Positions 10,099-22,558 of a stretch of 64,000 bases of DNA are shown piece by piece. The notes beneath the pieces were generated by a model, which was not told the DNA's origin, did not search any database, and saw only the letters and a list, made by a program, of their open reading frames with translations. The stretch lies in the NCBI GenBank assembly GCA_039545355.1, contig BCJJ01000006.1, positions 1,240,001 through 1,304,000 of the forward strand, in the 5' to 3' direction. A program made the position numbers and the translations under genes. Every line of letters begins with the position of its first letter. Position 1 is the first letter of the stretch. Source of the stretch: Trichosporon coremiiforme (lineage: Eukaryota > Basidiomycota > Tremellomycetes > Trichosporonales > Trichosporonaceae).

Positions 10099-13000
10099 TT
10101 AGACGATGCGCTTCAGAGCGTGGATCCACGCCGAGCGTACGTCCGGGGTTTCGGTCGCGTACGTGAACGCTTGCGTCGCCTGGAGGTTAGGTACAGCAGC
10201 TCAACACAAGATAACCCACAGTCTGGAGAAGGAACATGCGGTTGCCCTTCTCGTGCAACTCGAGGATGACGTTGACGGGCCGCTCGTCGCCCTCGCCGGC
10301 AGGCGCATTTCCGTTCTTGCGCAGCTGGGCCGCGGTCTTGATGCTCTTCGGGTGCGTCACGAAGAAGAACTCGGTTTTGACCTTGGGCGCATCGGTGTGC
10401 TCGTCCTCCTTGATGACGAGCAGGCGAGGGAAGTCGGTGAGCACGAGCTGGCGGCGCTTCGAAGGCGGCAGCAGGAAGGATGGCAGCGTGGCGTTCAAGG
10501 GCTTCGCGAGGATCGGCGTCGAGAGCACAACTCGTTCGTGCGGGAACAGCACGGGGGTCCTGTATGCGTCAGTACAAACTGTTTATCAAGCTCACGGTTC
10601 ATACCATCGGCTGTTGTCTGTGGTAGCAACGCCTAATCCCCACTTGGTATCATTCGGGTTTCGCATGCGAGGCGAACGCGGGCTGCGAGGGCTGCGCGGG
10701 TACACACCCGAGTGACCGAGCGAATGGTCGTCGCTGCGGCCACTAGCACGGCTCGGACCACCCCTGTTAGAAGTCGCTCGATGGCCAGGTGGAGTGTAAG
10801 CAGGGTTGATACCCATGGTCTCAAGAAGGCCGCTGAGTCGACCACCGCTCGAGCTCGAGCTGGTGGACCATCCGCGAGCCTTGTGCTCTCGGAAGTTGGG
10901 TCGAGCGACGCCCTCCTCATCGAGCCATCCGGGGCGAGGAGGCTGATAAATGTCGTCCGAAGAGCGAGGCGAAGACTCCTGGTTGTCGACTGCACGAACA
11001 GCCTTGGCAGCCGCTACCCGGTCGTACTGAGGTTCGCGGGGGTTGGCGGGCGTCGCCCCCGACTCTTCGAGGACTTCGTGCTCCGACTCCTCCTCGTCGA
11101 AGACAGTCCAGGCGTCTGAGCTGAGCTGGACCGTGTCGAGCGTCTTGATGGGAGGCGTGATGCCGGTGTGCATCTTCGGAGCGGGGATGGGCCACAAGTT
11201 GTTCCAGTCGATGCCAGCGAAGAAAGGATGCGACTTGAGGGCCTGAGCGGTTGGGCGCTTGGTCGGGTCCAGATTGAGTGCGAGTTCCACGAGATCACGG
11301 GCAGTCTCGTCGAAGCCTTCCGGGAATGACAGCTCCCTCTTCAGGACCTTCTGGAATGTGAGGAACTCGGTGGCGCTGCGGAATGGTGACTTTCCGTAGA
11401 TGAAGTCGTATAACACAACACCGAAAGCCCAAATATCAGAGGCGAAAGAAGCGGGCTCGTCGCGAAGGACTTCTGGACTGACATAGTCAGCTGATCCAAC
11501 GAAGGAACGTTTGCTGGTCGACTCCTTCTCTCCGTTCCGGCCGAGGATCTTTGCCGATCCGAAATCTGTGACCTTGATACGCATGTCATCGTCCAAAAGG
11601 ATGCTACTTGTTAGCACAGCTGTGAAAGATCTGTCTCACTTCTCAGGCTTTAGGTCACGGTGAATGATGTCGCGCTCGTGGATGAATTCGAGGGTGTCAA
11701 TGAGCAGGGCGGCGTAATAACGCGCGGAGTTGACGTCGAGAGAACCAAACTTGCGGATCTTTTGCGCTAACTCCCCGTTGCTGGCGTACTCGAGGACGAA
11801 GTCTGGGGTCAGTCTCGAACGGGAACTTCAAACTTACAGACAGACGTGCGGTCAGCGAAGGTGCTGTACAGTCGCACAATGCCAGGGTGGCCCTGCTGAA
11901 CGACGACCGACCCAGCCGTCGATTTGGCGCTGCGGGCACTACGAGCACTGCGCTCTGATGGTGCTAATGACTGACGGCGCTTGCGAGGGGTGCGGGCACG
12001 CTCTCCAGCGCTGCCAGCACTGATCTCGGGGGCGGTGTCTCGGCCGCCCGAAGAAGACAGCGACTCAGACAGGTTTCCCGTGTCAGAGCTGCCGTCTTCC
12101 TCTTCTTGCACAGGTGACGGTGGTCGGCTCGAGAAGACGCTTGGCGGCGGTCGCTCATCAAGAACCTCTTGTCCGTCTCCGCGAAGCCGGCGAGAGGTGG
12201 GCATGCGGGGGGACATTGGCGTCGGGGACACGAGCGAGGACGACGATACCTCGCTGACGCCGATCGTGGGCAGGCTGGTGCCGACCGATGGCACGCCACT
12301 GGCAGAACCACCCTTACGGAGGATACCGCTGTGGCCAGAGGAGCTTGATAAGCCTCGCTGGTGCCCGCGCACACCGAGGTTCCGGGACGGCTGGGCGAGG
12401 CGGATCAGGGCGTCTCGTTCGATGTGTGCGTACTTGGCCTTCTTCTCCTGAATCAGGTGTGCTTGATTCATGATCTTGATGGCAAACTGGGCGTTGGCCG
12501 GACGGGGGTTGTGGGCGAGGAACGATGGGGAGTAGACGGCGTGGACGACGGTACTGTAACTGCCGCGGCCTAGCTCTTCCCCGAGAATAAAGTCGCGAGT
12601 GGACGGCCGAGCGCGCGCGCTCGACGCCGTGGAGTTGGCCGACGCGTGGCTAGGACGACGCTCACGCTCCGTGCGCTCGCTAGGGGCGATGGTGCTTGAA
12701 TCGGCGCTGTGATCCCTCCGGCGTGGGCCCGATCGAGCTGTGGAGAGGGTGGGTGGGCATGAACCGCCTCGGCGACCACGGCTGGGTGTAGGAATGTCGC
12801 ATGTGTCGCTCTTGCCTTCACTCTTGCTGTCGCTGCTGTCGTCGTAGCCTAACGATAATGGTCCAGGCGAGACGGGCAGTGGCAACTGGGGCGCCGACTC
12901 AGTGTCTAGAGATCGGTGTGATGCACGCGGAGTCGTGGGGCTCCTTGAAGCATTCGGGGGCACAGAGACGCTACGCTCTGGCATGCTGTCGTCGTCGGTG

Positions 13001-13344
13001 ATCAAGTGCGGGAGGGAGTGATGGATCGGCATCGTTGTCTGTCGAGCCATGCGAGGTCCGTTGTGCATAAATCCACGACCTCCGTAGTATCCGCCGGAGG
13101 GTTCGAGATCATAGCTGGGTGCGCCTTCGGACGGCAGCTGAGCCTCAGGTGTCGCAGTCGTCCGGGTCTGAATCGGTGGAGGTCGAATGGGAACTGCGAC
13201 GAGCGACGAGGTCGACTCGCTCGTTGTTGTCGACCGAGATGAGGAAGTCGACGCATTCCGCTGTAGAATTGAGGCCGAAGTGACTCGAGCAAACGCCGGT
13301 AGCGAGGTCGGCGGCGTGGGTGGCGTTGTAGTGGCCGCCGACAT
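10099..13344 (-). CDS. PKH1: PDK1/Pkh-type serine/threonine protein kinase with C-terminal PH-like domain
   Basis: Five exons (13344-11838, 11802-11640, 11603-10605, 10559-10220, 10179-10099; introns 35-45 nt) encode 1029 aa. A Ser/Pro-rich N-terminus of about 245 residues precedes the kinase. The kinase shows the Gly loop GEELGRGSYSTVV, VAIK-type lysine in FAIKIM, HRDLKPEN (about residue 552), VTDFGSAKIL, SADYVSPE and DIWAFGVVLYDFIYG. The linker between the HIERDAL helix and HPGIVRLYSTF carries about 170 extra low-complexity residues. The C-terminal 140 residues (PVLFPHERVV to SAWIHALKR) look like the PH domain of PDK1. PDK1/Pkh kinases phosphorylate the activation loop of AGC kinases such as Ypk and Sch9 at the plasma membrane. 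Confidence 0.88.
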
Positions 13345-16300
13345 GTTGGGAGAAGCCTCCGAAGAGGAGTCGAGAGACTCGATCGTAGGTAAAGCTTTTA
13401 ATCAGCACTCGTGAGAGCTATTAGTCGAGGAGAGTGAATCGAGGAACCAGTTGCCGAGCGGCGAATGCCATGAATGCGATGGTTCCCTCAGAGCGATGAG
13501 TGGCGATGAAGACGCTTGTTGCTGCGTCTCGCGCTCTGCTGCGCTGCGGTTGTTTCGGCAAACGGGCGGCTCGGGAAGGTTGGAGGATTGGATCGGTCAC
13601 TTGTATCGGAGTGGTTTGTTGTGTTGGGGTGGAAGGATATGACGGAGGTGGAGCCAAAAGGGGAGGAAGGGGCGGATTGCAGAGGCTGCAAAACCGTTGT
13701 GGATGTCACGGCGGTACGGTGGGCTCGGGCTCCAACAGTCGAATGTCGAACTCGCAGGAGAAAGCAAAGCAGGAGTAGGAATGGAGGCGACAGACGAGGC
13801 CAGGTGACGGTGAAGAAAGGACAAATATGGTGTATGGTGTATGGTGTATGGCGTATGGCGTATGGTGTATGGTGCGCGCGGTGTGCGCGGTGTGCAGTGG
13901 AGGAAGGAACTCCAGGCGAGGCAAGCAGCAAGGCAAGTGACGATTGCCAGTCGAGGCTGAGACTTGAGACCGGACCTGACCAGACGAGACCCAGACCTGC
14001 ACCTGACCTGAAAGCATGACCTGCGCCCCGGCCGCTGCTGTTATGCGCTGCAGCTGTTGCTGCGCGTGAGCCGCTGCACGGCAGGTTGCACCTGCTCTTG
14101 TTCCTGGCATGTCCTAGGCCTGGCTGGGACAGGGGCGTGTGTGCAGGGCCGCGCCGCCGCCTGGCAATGCTCTCAGCCAAACACAATCACGGGGACGGAA
14201 TCAATTCACTTAGAGGCGGTCTCGGCCCAGTCTTGGATCCCTAGCCTCGTCTGGCTGGCTGGGCTTGTCGCTCGACCCTGTTATGCCTATACCACTGGAT
14301 CGCTTCCTAATCGTCCTGCTAAAACTGCTAATGCTTAGCACAGTGGGTCACCGCTGCGCTCTGTCCCTGGGCTGTCTCAGCTTGCAGACTGTCGCGACCA
14401 TCAGCCCATCAATGAACGGGCCCCAAGCTTTCAGCCAAGAGTCACTTCCTGCAGCCCGCATGCCAGCACGAAGAGCACATAGGGCGAGGAAGGAGCCAGC
14501 AGGGAATGCAGGGCGAGCCGCCGCAGCAAGAGCGCCTCCCTGCGGCTGATCAGATCTGATCAAATGAGTGCAGTATTATTCTCATCTTCTTCTGCTGCGG
14601 CAGAAGCCACCGTCCATCATGAAGAGTCGAGATGTGTCCCCGCCATACACGCGCCTCACACAGTGTCTCGCCTGTTAGTCACCAGGAAGCCGGCAGTGCG
14701 GGGTTCATCGAGTCGAGTTCCTCTCTTTGGCCCATCCCTCGGTGTTTCGCGCATCGCTTCCTCTGACATCGGATCGCGGACCGCAGGTCGAATTGCCGCT
14801 GTTGTCATGATAGTTACCATAATTGAACCGAACCATCGGGCGACAAAGCCAAAACTCGCACTCCGATGTTGAGCAAAACAGGGAGAAATTCAACCACTTG
14901 CGGACCCGTGCTGCAGCCTGCACACGCGCCCTGCACAAGCTCCACAATGCATCCTGGTTGGTCATGTCCGGTGAAACTTTGTCTGCTAAGCTGTCCCATG
15001 TTGACTTCATAACATGATCCTTTGCAAGGTCGTGCTCCCAACTTTGGTGTCGTTCGTTCGTTTGGACTGTCAGACGTATGTCGACCTTGCTGGTCGTCTT
15101 GCCAGAAGGGAACTGGTTCATCGTTCTTTGAGTCATATCTGGGAGTACGTAGCCTGCCTGTACCGAAGAAGAAGAAGTCGAAGCTACGGTGTTTCTGCTC
15201 GTGTCGCGAGTTACTGGGTCGGCGGCTGGGGAGTGTGCTGCGTCAATTAACGTTTAGCTTTCAATGCAGAGATCAGGAGCCTCACGCGCAATACGCAGCG
15301 GACCCCCACATGCACACCAGTAGAGTAGCAGCACACAGGCACTGTTACTTGCCCATTGTCGCCAACCTTGTGAATTATGCACGACGACGGGCGGCGCCTC
15401 AGCTCAGTGATCGACTCCACCGCTTGGGTTCCCACGTTGGCTCGCTTCCTGGCCGAGGGGTCGGGGATGCTGCAGCTGTGCACGCAACCGTGGCAGCGGG
15501 CTCCGGACCCCTCCCTCGCGATCCCCAAAAGCTCAGCAAAGGCGTTTGCTTGCTTTACATCCAGTCCGTGGGCCGGTGGTGACACGAGCAACTGTCCTCT
15601 GGTCTCTCACCTGACGGACATGCATGCCGTAAGGTTTAACATGAAGCAACTTTGGGCAGCCCTCTCTCCGAACTTGGGCGGTTTCAGACATTCAGACGCC
15701 AGGCCGGGCCCTGAGCTAGCGCATGAGAAGCTCGCAAGGCTTGCGCCCTTGCATTTGGCTGGCTCGGGCGTGTCAGATGTTTGGCTGATTGGCTCCCACC
15801 GGCCGTCTCTGTAGCGCACTGCGAGTACGCTCTTAGTACGAATAAGTGATGTGTGAGCATCTGCATTCTTTTCCACAAAGCCGCTGCGGAGCACACACGG
15901 AGCAGCGATGCACCAAACGCTCCGCAATCACTGACCGTCTTTCTAACGGCCTGCCCGCTTCTGGTGCATGGTGTTGCCATTGTCCGGCATGTCCGAGCTC
16001 TGCTAATTCTGCAAATCGGCAGTCGTTTCCACTGACGCTAATGGAGACTATCTCAAGATCCGCAGAATAGAGCGACGCTTCAGAAGGGGCCAGCGGTCAG
16101 CTGTCACCTGTCAATTGCGGACGACTGCGATCCACGACATAGCGCTAGAAGGCGAGCATGAATCATGACAAACAAAGCGCCCACGGCTACGCACATGCGC
16201 ACATGCGCACACGGACCGGAGGCATACGGCCGTTTCAGCCGGTGCGCAGAGCTTTGTTTGATCTGCGCTGCGCGATGTGCACCCACAAGCAGCGTGGAGG

Positions 16301-16684
16301 CAGGGGGGCCTGCAGTTGATGGCACTACTCCGGGTACCTCCTCCTGATTCCAACCAACTGACCATGACTTCCGCAGCATCACATCCTCACCGCTGACGCC
16401 AATCTTCCGACACACCTGTGACTGCTTTGCCAAGAGTGTTGTAACTCGGGACCATTGAATGGCGGCCTGTCAACTGTGCGTCTTGTCACGGCTCGCGGAC
16501 GCAGTGATAGCGCCACAACTGCGAGCGACAGGCACACTGAGCGAACGCGGCTGCACGCAGTGAAGATCATAATCGTATACATGAAGGCACGCTTGGCATC
16601 TGTCGAAACGGTTGCGTCCGTGACGTGTCGGACTTCAGTCTAGCGCTAACCTGTGCACCTGTCGTTGCTCCCAGCCTCGGCCCG
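13345..16684. other. 3.3-kb region without a recognised gene
   Basis: The region lies upstream of the PDK1 gene and downstream of SWD2. It probably holds the kinase promoter and 5' UTR. Open frames here are short or low-complexity and none shows a domain. A GTATGG(T/C) heptamer array is at 13825-13874 and an ACATGCGC repeat near 16188-16211. I see no tRNA or other structured RNA. Confidence 0.45.
13825..13874 (+). repeat. Heptamer microsatellite, GTATGGT/GTATGGC
   Basis: About seven consecutive 7-bp units differing only at the last base (T or C), in non-coding sequence upstream of the PDK1 kinase. Confidence 0.85.
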
Positions 16685-18051
16685 CTACCACCCCTCCTCG
16701 CCCTCGGGCTGCGGCGGGAGCCAGAACGATAACTCCTCACCTCCAACGGCCAGCATGCCGAAGCGGGGGTTGAACGCAATGGCACGGCTGGGCGGGTGCT
16801 GTCCCTCGCCGGCGCGGAGGGTAGCCGTCGGCTTCAGTGTCGGGGCAGGCTCGTTGCGTCCAGCTGGCGGTTCGAGCTTTTCAGTGCCCTTCGGGATTCC
16901 CAGATCCCAGACAGCCACGGTACCGTCCGCGGACCCAGAGAGCACCCACTTCGAATCTGCGCTCCAGCTCACCTCCTCCCCGCTACTGTGCCCCAGGCCT
17001 ACGTGCCCCTCCAGTCGTCGCAGGAGCGCCAGGTCATACGCGTCCAGAACGTAGTGCACGTTGCTCGACGTGCCGACGAGGAGGTGGTTGCCGTCGTTAG
17101 AAAAGGAGATAGAGGTGAAGTTTGGCCGCTGGGAGGGGTCGAGCGCGACGTCGATCAGCGCTGCATGCGCGAAGGGAGCCTCAGAGTCAGCAGGGCAGAA
17201 ATTGAGAGACTCACATCGTCCATAGAAGTTGAATCGTAGAGCATAACAGTCTGTGTCTGGGAGCAAGCCACAGAAAACACGATTCCGCTCGAGTCAAAGG
17301 CAGCTATTGTCGGACATCCCATGTCGCTCACCACACCCTGCACAGTCAGCTTCGATGAGTAAAGAAAAGGCTTACCCTGCACGACGAGGTGCGCAGATCC
17401 CACAGCCTGACGGTCCCATCATCACCAGCCGAAATGAACGTGTCGTCTGCTGGATTCATCTGCAGTGACCGCACCCTGCAAAGTCAGCAACTGGCTCAAC
17501 CCCATCCCTCTTCTCCATCCTACGCGAGCGATTCAGTGCGGGTGCAGTGTTCCTCACATTGCGGTATGCCCCTGGAAATACGACAGGTACTTGTTGTCGT
17601 GCATCGAGTGGTAGCGGATGGCATGGTCGCCCTTCGTAGAGGCGTGAATGATATTTTCCCGTCGATGCGTAAACCGCGCATGGTCGATACCGTACTTCTT
17701 CGAGTACAGTGTTCGGATTTTCCTGAGCGTCAGTGTCTGCATCTCATGGAACCCGGAGGGGCGGCGCTGCACTCACTTTCCCTTTCTCGCATCGTAGACT
17801 GTGAACACATCATCCTCTCCCGAAGTCACGCATCGTTCTCCAACATCATCGAACGATAGACTCGTCACCTGCAGCGGATTCTTGGACTCGCCTGCACTGC
17901 TATTGTCGACCGCGTCGCTGAATACTCGAGCAGGCTTAAAGCTTTGCTATTACCGTCAGCTTTCCAACAAACGCAGGATGCTCACAATAATGGCAGTCTT
18001 CAGAGGAAGAAGCGGCTTCGCTGCCGGAGGGCGAGCTGAAGGTGCCGCCAT
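16685..18051 (-). CDS. SWD2: Swd2/WDR82, WD40 subunit of COMPASS and the cleavage/polyadenylation factor
   Basis: Six exons (18051-17986, 17946-17777, 17722-17558, 17475-17376, 17337-17215, 17179-16685; introns 35-82 nt) encode 372 aa. The order of motifs follows the Swd2/WDR82 family: FKPARVFSD near the N-terminus, VTSLSFDDVGERCVTSGEDD, KKYGIDHARFTH, YFQGHTAMVRSLQMNPADDTF, DDGTVRLWDLR, DSSGIVFSVA, and FTSISFSNDGNHLLVGTSSNVHYVLDAY. Swd2 links the Set1 histone H3K4 methyltransferase to chromatin and also acts in transcription termination. It shares a 236-bp divergent promoter with the RBM25-like gene. Confidence 0.88.
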
Positions 18052-18287
18052 GGTTGAGCTTGATTGCTGGATCGAGACGCGCTGGTGTCAACAGAGACCT
18101 CGATCGCGTCCAGAGCCGTCACCAGACTTCCAGAGAGTGATGACTGGAGCCCCGTAGTTTTACGTAAGCTGGAGGTGGTCATATCCCACGGTGGACTTGG
18201 ACTGAGATTGAATGCACTTGCACCGAGCACGGCAACTAACAAAACCATACATCAGCTGCACAACATTGCTTCGACAGGATCCCGACG

Positions 18288-20484
18288 ATGTCATACAACG
18301 GAGGCGGCGGCCAACCTCCGTACCCTGCTCGACCAGGCAACTTTCCACCTTTCCGACCGAATCTCCCGCCGGGAGCTCAGCTGCCGCCCTTCCCGCCGGC
18401 GCATCATCCTCCACCGTTTCCTCCCAAGTTCGCCCCCTCGCCGAACGCCGGATCGCCTCGCTATGGTCTAGGTTCACCGGGCGGTCGGCCATACCATCCA
18501 GGACCTCATGGACAGGGGCTTCCTCCGCTGCCGTCCGGCCTGCCGGGGAACCCCAACCAGGGCGGTCGGCACAGTGTTCCTTCTGGGCCGAAGAGGGACG
18601 TGAAGGTGACCAAGGTCTTCGTCGGCAGTATCGCGCCCGGCATCCGCGAGCAGACTTTGAAGGATCTTTTGAATGCTTGCGGACCTCTTCATGAGCTCAA
18701 GCTCGTCGAGGGAACAGGAGGCAAACCTCCTGCCTTCGGCTTCGCTTCCTTTGAGAGTCCTGAAGTTGTGCTGCGGGCTATCCGGTGTCTGAACGGCGTT
18801 CAGCTGCCAGATCTGACGCCCGCCGGCCGTAACAATCCGCCGAAGGCGCTTGTTGTGAAGGCGGACCAAAAGACTGCAGAGTTCCTGCAGGAGTTTGAGG
18901 AAACGCTCGGTCGTTCAGAGGTGCGCTGATCGTGTGACTTTATGCTGACGATCCAGAGCGATGAAAGTGCGGACACAGTCTGCCGGCAGGCGATTGCAAG
19001 AATTGTTGCTCGACTTGGCGACGGTGGTGCCGGTCCTCAGCAGAACCGGCCAAAGCAGAGCGGACGCAACTCGCCCATAGAGGTCATTGTTCCGGCGCAT
19101 TTGCAGGATCTGAAGGAGGGAGATCTTCCGGAAAACCAACGGGTAGCCGTGCTTGACCAGATCGCAGTGTTCCGAGAGAATGCAGCTAGGCGTGAGCGGG
19201 ACAAGAAACACATCGATGAGGAGCGTGAGCGCGAGAAGGAGCGCATGCGACTGCAGGCGGCGCAGCGACAGCCTGCAGCACCCTCCGGATACGGATATGG
19301 CACTCGTGCGTTCCCCAAGACGGCCCCTGAACTGTCATCTGGACGCACCCCGACAGACAAAACTCCGACATTCGTGCGTGCTGAGACGTCGGAGGGGCGA
19401 TCAGAGAACCAGCGGACAGACGAGGAGGAGGAGGCTATCCGGCGACAGAGGCGAGAGCGCGACAAGGCTCTGGCTCTTCGAGACGTGAGTGACTTGATAT
19501 TAACACCCGCTAACTTCAGCGCGAAAACCGTGTTGAGAGCCTGGAGAGGCAGCGAATCGATCTTGCTCTCAGAGAAGAGGCTACCCGCCAGCAGCGTTCC
19601 GACTCTGAGGCTAAGAGCCGCCGCATTCAGATGGAGGACTTCGAGGACTGGAACGACGACGAGCTCGAGCAGCGCGGGAAGGAGCTGTTTTATTCTGACA
19701 GGTACGCTACAGACGCGAGAGTCTTGAGCTAACCTACAGGGCACTTTGGCGTCAGAAACGGCAGCAGGCGCGTACGCGCGAGGAGCATGACGACATCGAT
19801 GATCGACGTCGGGAGGACGCGGAGATCAAGGCGCTTGAGGCCGAGTCGGAGCAGTTCCTGCAGCGCCAGATGGAGGAAATGGCGAAGCTGGAGGCAGAGC
19901 AACGGCAGGCAGGTTTGCTAACGGAGGACGCCGCGCCCGTCAAGCTCGCGATCACGACGAAGATTGAGCCGCCGGTGGTCAAATCACCCGTGCCGCAGGT
20001 GCCTCAGAAGGCCGCGTTGGCCCTTAGCGACGATGAGGACGAGACGGCAGTGCGGAAGAAGAAGCGCGCGCTCGTTAAGCTCGAGCACGAAGATGGGCAC
20101 GACCAGGTCATGGAGGACGCGGAAGAGCAGGCGAAGCGCGCCGCGCGTCTCCTCGACATCCGGAAGCACCTTCCCACGCGGCCCCGCGATGTCTTCGCCG
20201 AGTCTGTGCACTGGCGTGCCGTCGAGGACGGCCCCGTTCACAAGAAGATCATCGGCTTCGTTCAGGACAAGATCAGGGATTCGCTTGGCGAGCTCGATCA
20301 GGACCTTGTGGACTTCGTCATGGAGCAGCTCGGAGAGCGTAAGAGCCCGGAGGATATCATCGACGAGCTTCAAGCTGTCCTCGCAGAGGACGCGGAGCCG
20401 ATCGTGCTCCAGCTCTGGCGCCAACTGATTTTCGAAAGCAAGGCGGCGCAGCACAACGTGTCAACCGGATCTACTCTCGTCTGA
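18288..20484 (+). CDS. RBM25: RBM25-like splicing factor (RRM plus C-terminal PWI domain)
   Basis: Four exons (18288-18920, 18957-19484, 19520-19701, 19740-20484; introns 35-38 nt) encode 695 aa. Domains in order: a Pro/Gly-rich N-terminus; an RRM at about residues 105-185 (KVFVGSIAPG, GFASFESPE, LVVKAD); a charged RE/ER-rich coiled middle; and a PWI domain at about 610-680 (ARDVF-like start, HKKIIGFVQDKI, DFVMEQLGERKSPEDIIDEL, WRQLIFE). This is the architecture of RBM25, a U1 snRNP-associated regulator of 5' splice-site choice; yeast Snu71 is the distant counterpart. It converges on REX3 with an 87-bp gap. Confidence 0.87.
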
Positions 20485-20571
20485 TACGCACACTAGATGG
20501 ACATATACATGGAGCGGCTACCCTGCGTTCATGATTTCATACATTCCGATGCTACAACATGCGCATATCTA

Positions 20572-22374
20572 TCAACTGCCGTCTTCTCGGACGCGCCACT
20601 TCAGCAAGTCCAATGTCGCGCTGGCGTCTTCTGCTGAGCTGTGGCCGGCGTCGGCTGTGCGGTCTTGGATGAAGTAACCGAGTTTCTCCTTGACGCTCGA
20701 ATGTCAGCAGCTGGTTATATGTCGATACTTACAGATCGCGCAGTGCCCTGCGGTACGGTGCACCCTTGTCGTGAGGGAATAGCTGAGGTTAGTTCGGATC
20801 CTTCGACGCGCACGTACAATTGCAGTATCAATAACGTTGGGGTGTAGGAGCCTCAGCGCCCGGAGATCATTCTCGAGTCTGTCATTAGTTTGGCTGTAGA
20901 CGTAGATCTCACCCGTGGCCAACGAGAATCGTGTCTGGTCCGATGAACGCAGCAGCGGCAGCGCGAACGTCCTCTAACATCATGACTGCGTTTGAGAGGT
21001 CTTCGGGGGAAATTCCTGAAAACCGGGTGTTGTAATCACTGGGACTGTTAGAGTGTCCTACAGACGCAGGAAGACCTACAGCACAGCGGATTTTTGCCGC
21101 ACGTGTTCGTCGAGGACAACCCTGCCGTTATCATCGACGAATGTAACTCTCGCAAGAGCTGATCCATCGGTAGTGTCTGTCACATTCAGCCGGCTGCTGT
21201 TGCCATGAAGTCACTCACAGATCATCTCACAGTCCAAACCAAGGACATCAAAATACTGTCCCGACTTGTTGTTGTCCCGCAAATTCTGGACATACTTAAA
21301 CGGCACCCTGGCAGCCAGCTGGACGTCGTTTTCCCTGTCTGCAAAGACATGGTGACCCTCCTGACACCCTGCGGATCCCCGCTCCAGCTTGCAGCAACTA
21401 TAGATCCATTTGCGACGGCCCTCGACTCGCTCGGGAGCAACGCGGCCGGAGTGAAATCGGCAGTCGTCAGGCGGAGAGGGGTCGACCACAAATTCCACTT
21501 TGCACCGATCGCACATCTGTTTTGTGCCCTCACTCCCTCCTGGCGGTATGGGATCATTGGGGTGTTGCAGTTCAGAATTGCTGGGGTCCGGATAACCCCA
21601 CTTTAGGAAGTCCTCCTGGCTCAGGCAGTACTGCTTCAGCTTGTCAATGGACAGCTGGCTTGCCCTGGCAACAGCTGCAGCTTCGGTCGCTGCTTTTGAC
21701 TCCTTCACAGTTCCGATAGACGTGTGCGGGAAGCGATCAGGTTTGGGACGACGAGATATTTGAACCGCCGCATGGTGGATAGCGGACTTGTAGACTTTCA
21801 GGTTGCCAGAGCTCTCCGAAATCTCACGCTCCTGCTCGATTGCCGATTCGCGCGCAAGGTTTGGATTGGATTTACTGATGTCCGAGTACTGAATTTTTTG
21901 TAAGTTCCGAAGGTTCTGAGAGCTTACAAGTATCTCAAACTGAGTCAGCAGTTTCCGGAATGCAGTTTGTCTATCTGGTGCTGGTTGGCGAGAAGAACGA
22001 GGGAATACTAGTAAGGCAGAGCTCGACGATGCGCTTGCGTTGGTAACTTGCGACTGGGCTGTCAGTATAGCGCCAGGAGTGGCAGCGACACGTACCGTTG
22101 ACGGCGTAGGAGTGACGCTCACAGGCTTGGTTATCACTCCGGTAACCGGCTGTCTGCTACGAAGGGGCTGCGGCGTCACCGTCGCTGTAGCTGCCGATGG
22201 CCCCCTTGGTGTCGATGGCGTGATTGCCACCATCGGTCGGTGACGCTTCGCCGACCTGTCTTCGACCGGAGCTTGTGGCTTTGACGGGCCGCTGTGACTA
22301 AAAATACATCTTGACCTGAAGCATTCACTGTCTGGACAGGGCTGGCGCGCAAACAGGCCCAGGTTGTTGAACAT
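20572..22374 (-). CDS. REX3: RNA exonuclease Rex3-like (DEDDh family)
   Basis: Six exons (22374-21219, 21176-21080, 21038-20913, 20878-20818, 20782-20733, 20695-20572; introns 34-42 nt) encode 537 aa. The N-terminus MFNNLGLF followed by a C-x4-C-x4-C-x3-H finger (Cys13, Cys18, Cys23, His27) is typical of Rex3. A Cys-rich region (CDRCKVEF ... CRFH ... CQEGHHVF) precedes the nuclease. Exonuclease motifs are LGLDCEMI (ExoI), DTILVGHGLENDLRALRLLHPNVIDTA split over two exons (ExoII), and GHSSAEDA (ExoIII, DEDDh). Family members trim 3' ends of RNase MRP RNA and other stable RNAs. It diverges from NDUFAF7 with 184 bp between ATGs. Confidence 0.85.
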
Positions 22375-22558
22375 GGATGTCGGGCGGAAGAATGAGATAA
22401 GAGGTGGAGGCTGTATTGCAGTTACAGGTCAACATTGTCATCGGCGATCATTGTACCTCTTACGTAAGCCTCCACCGATGTGTAAGTGCTCAGAAGTGGC
22501 CTCTCTCAGAAACTTGGATGGTCATGTTCCGAGTGCCAGTTCGCAAGCGAATCTCGAA

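Noticed and set aside
13488..14186. 232-codon minus-strand frame upstream of the PDK1 kinase
   Set aside because: It reads through the GTATGG heptamer array and is low-complexity throughout.
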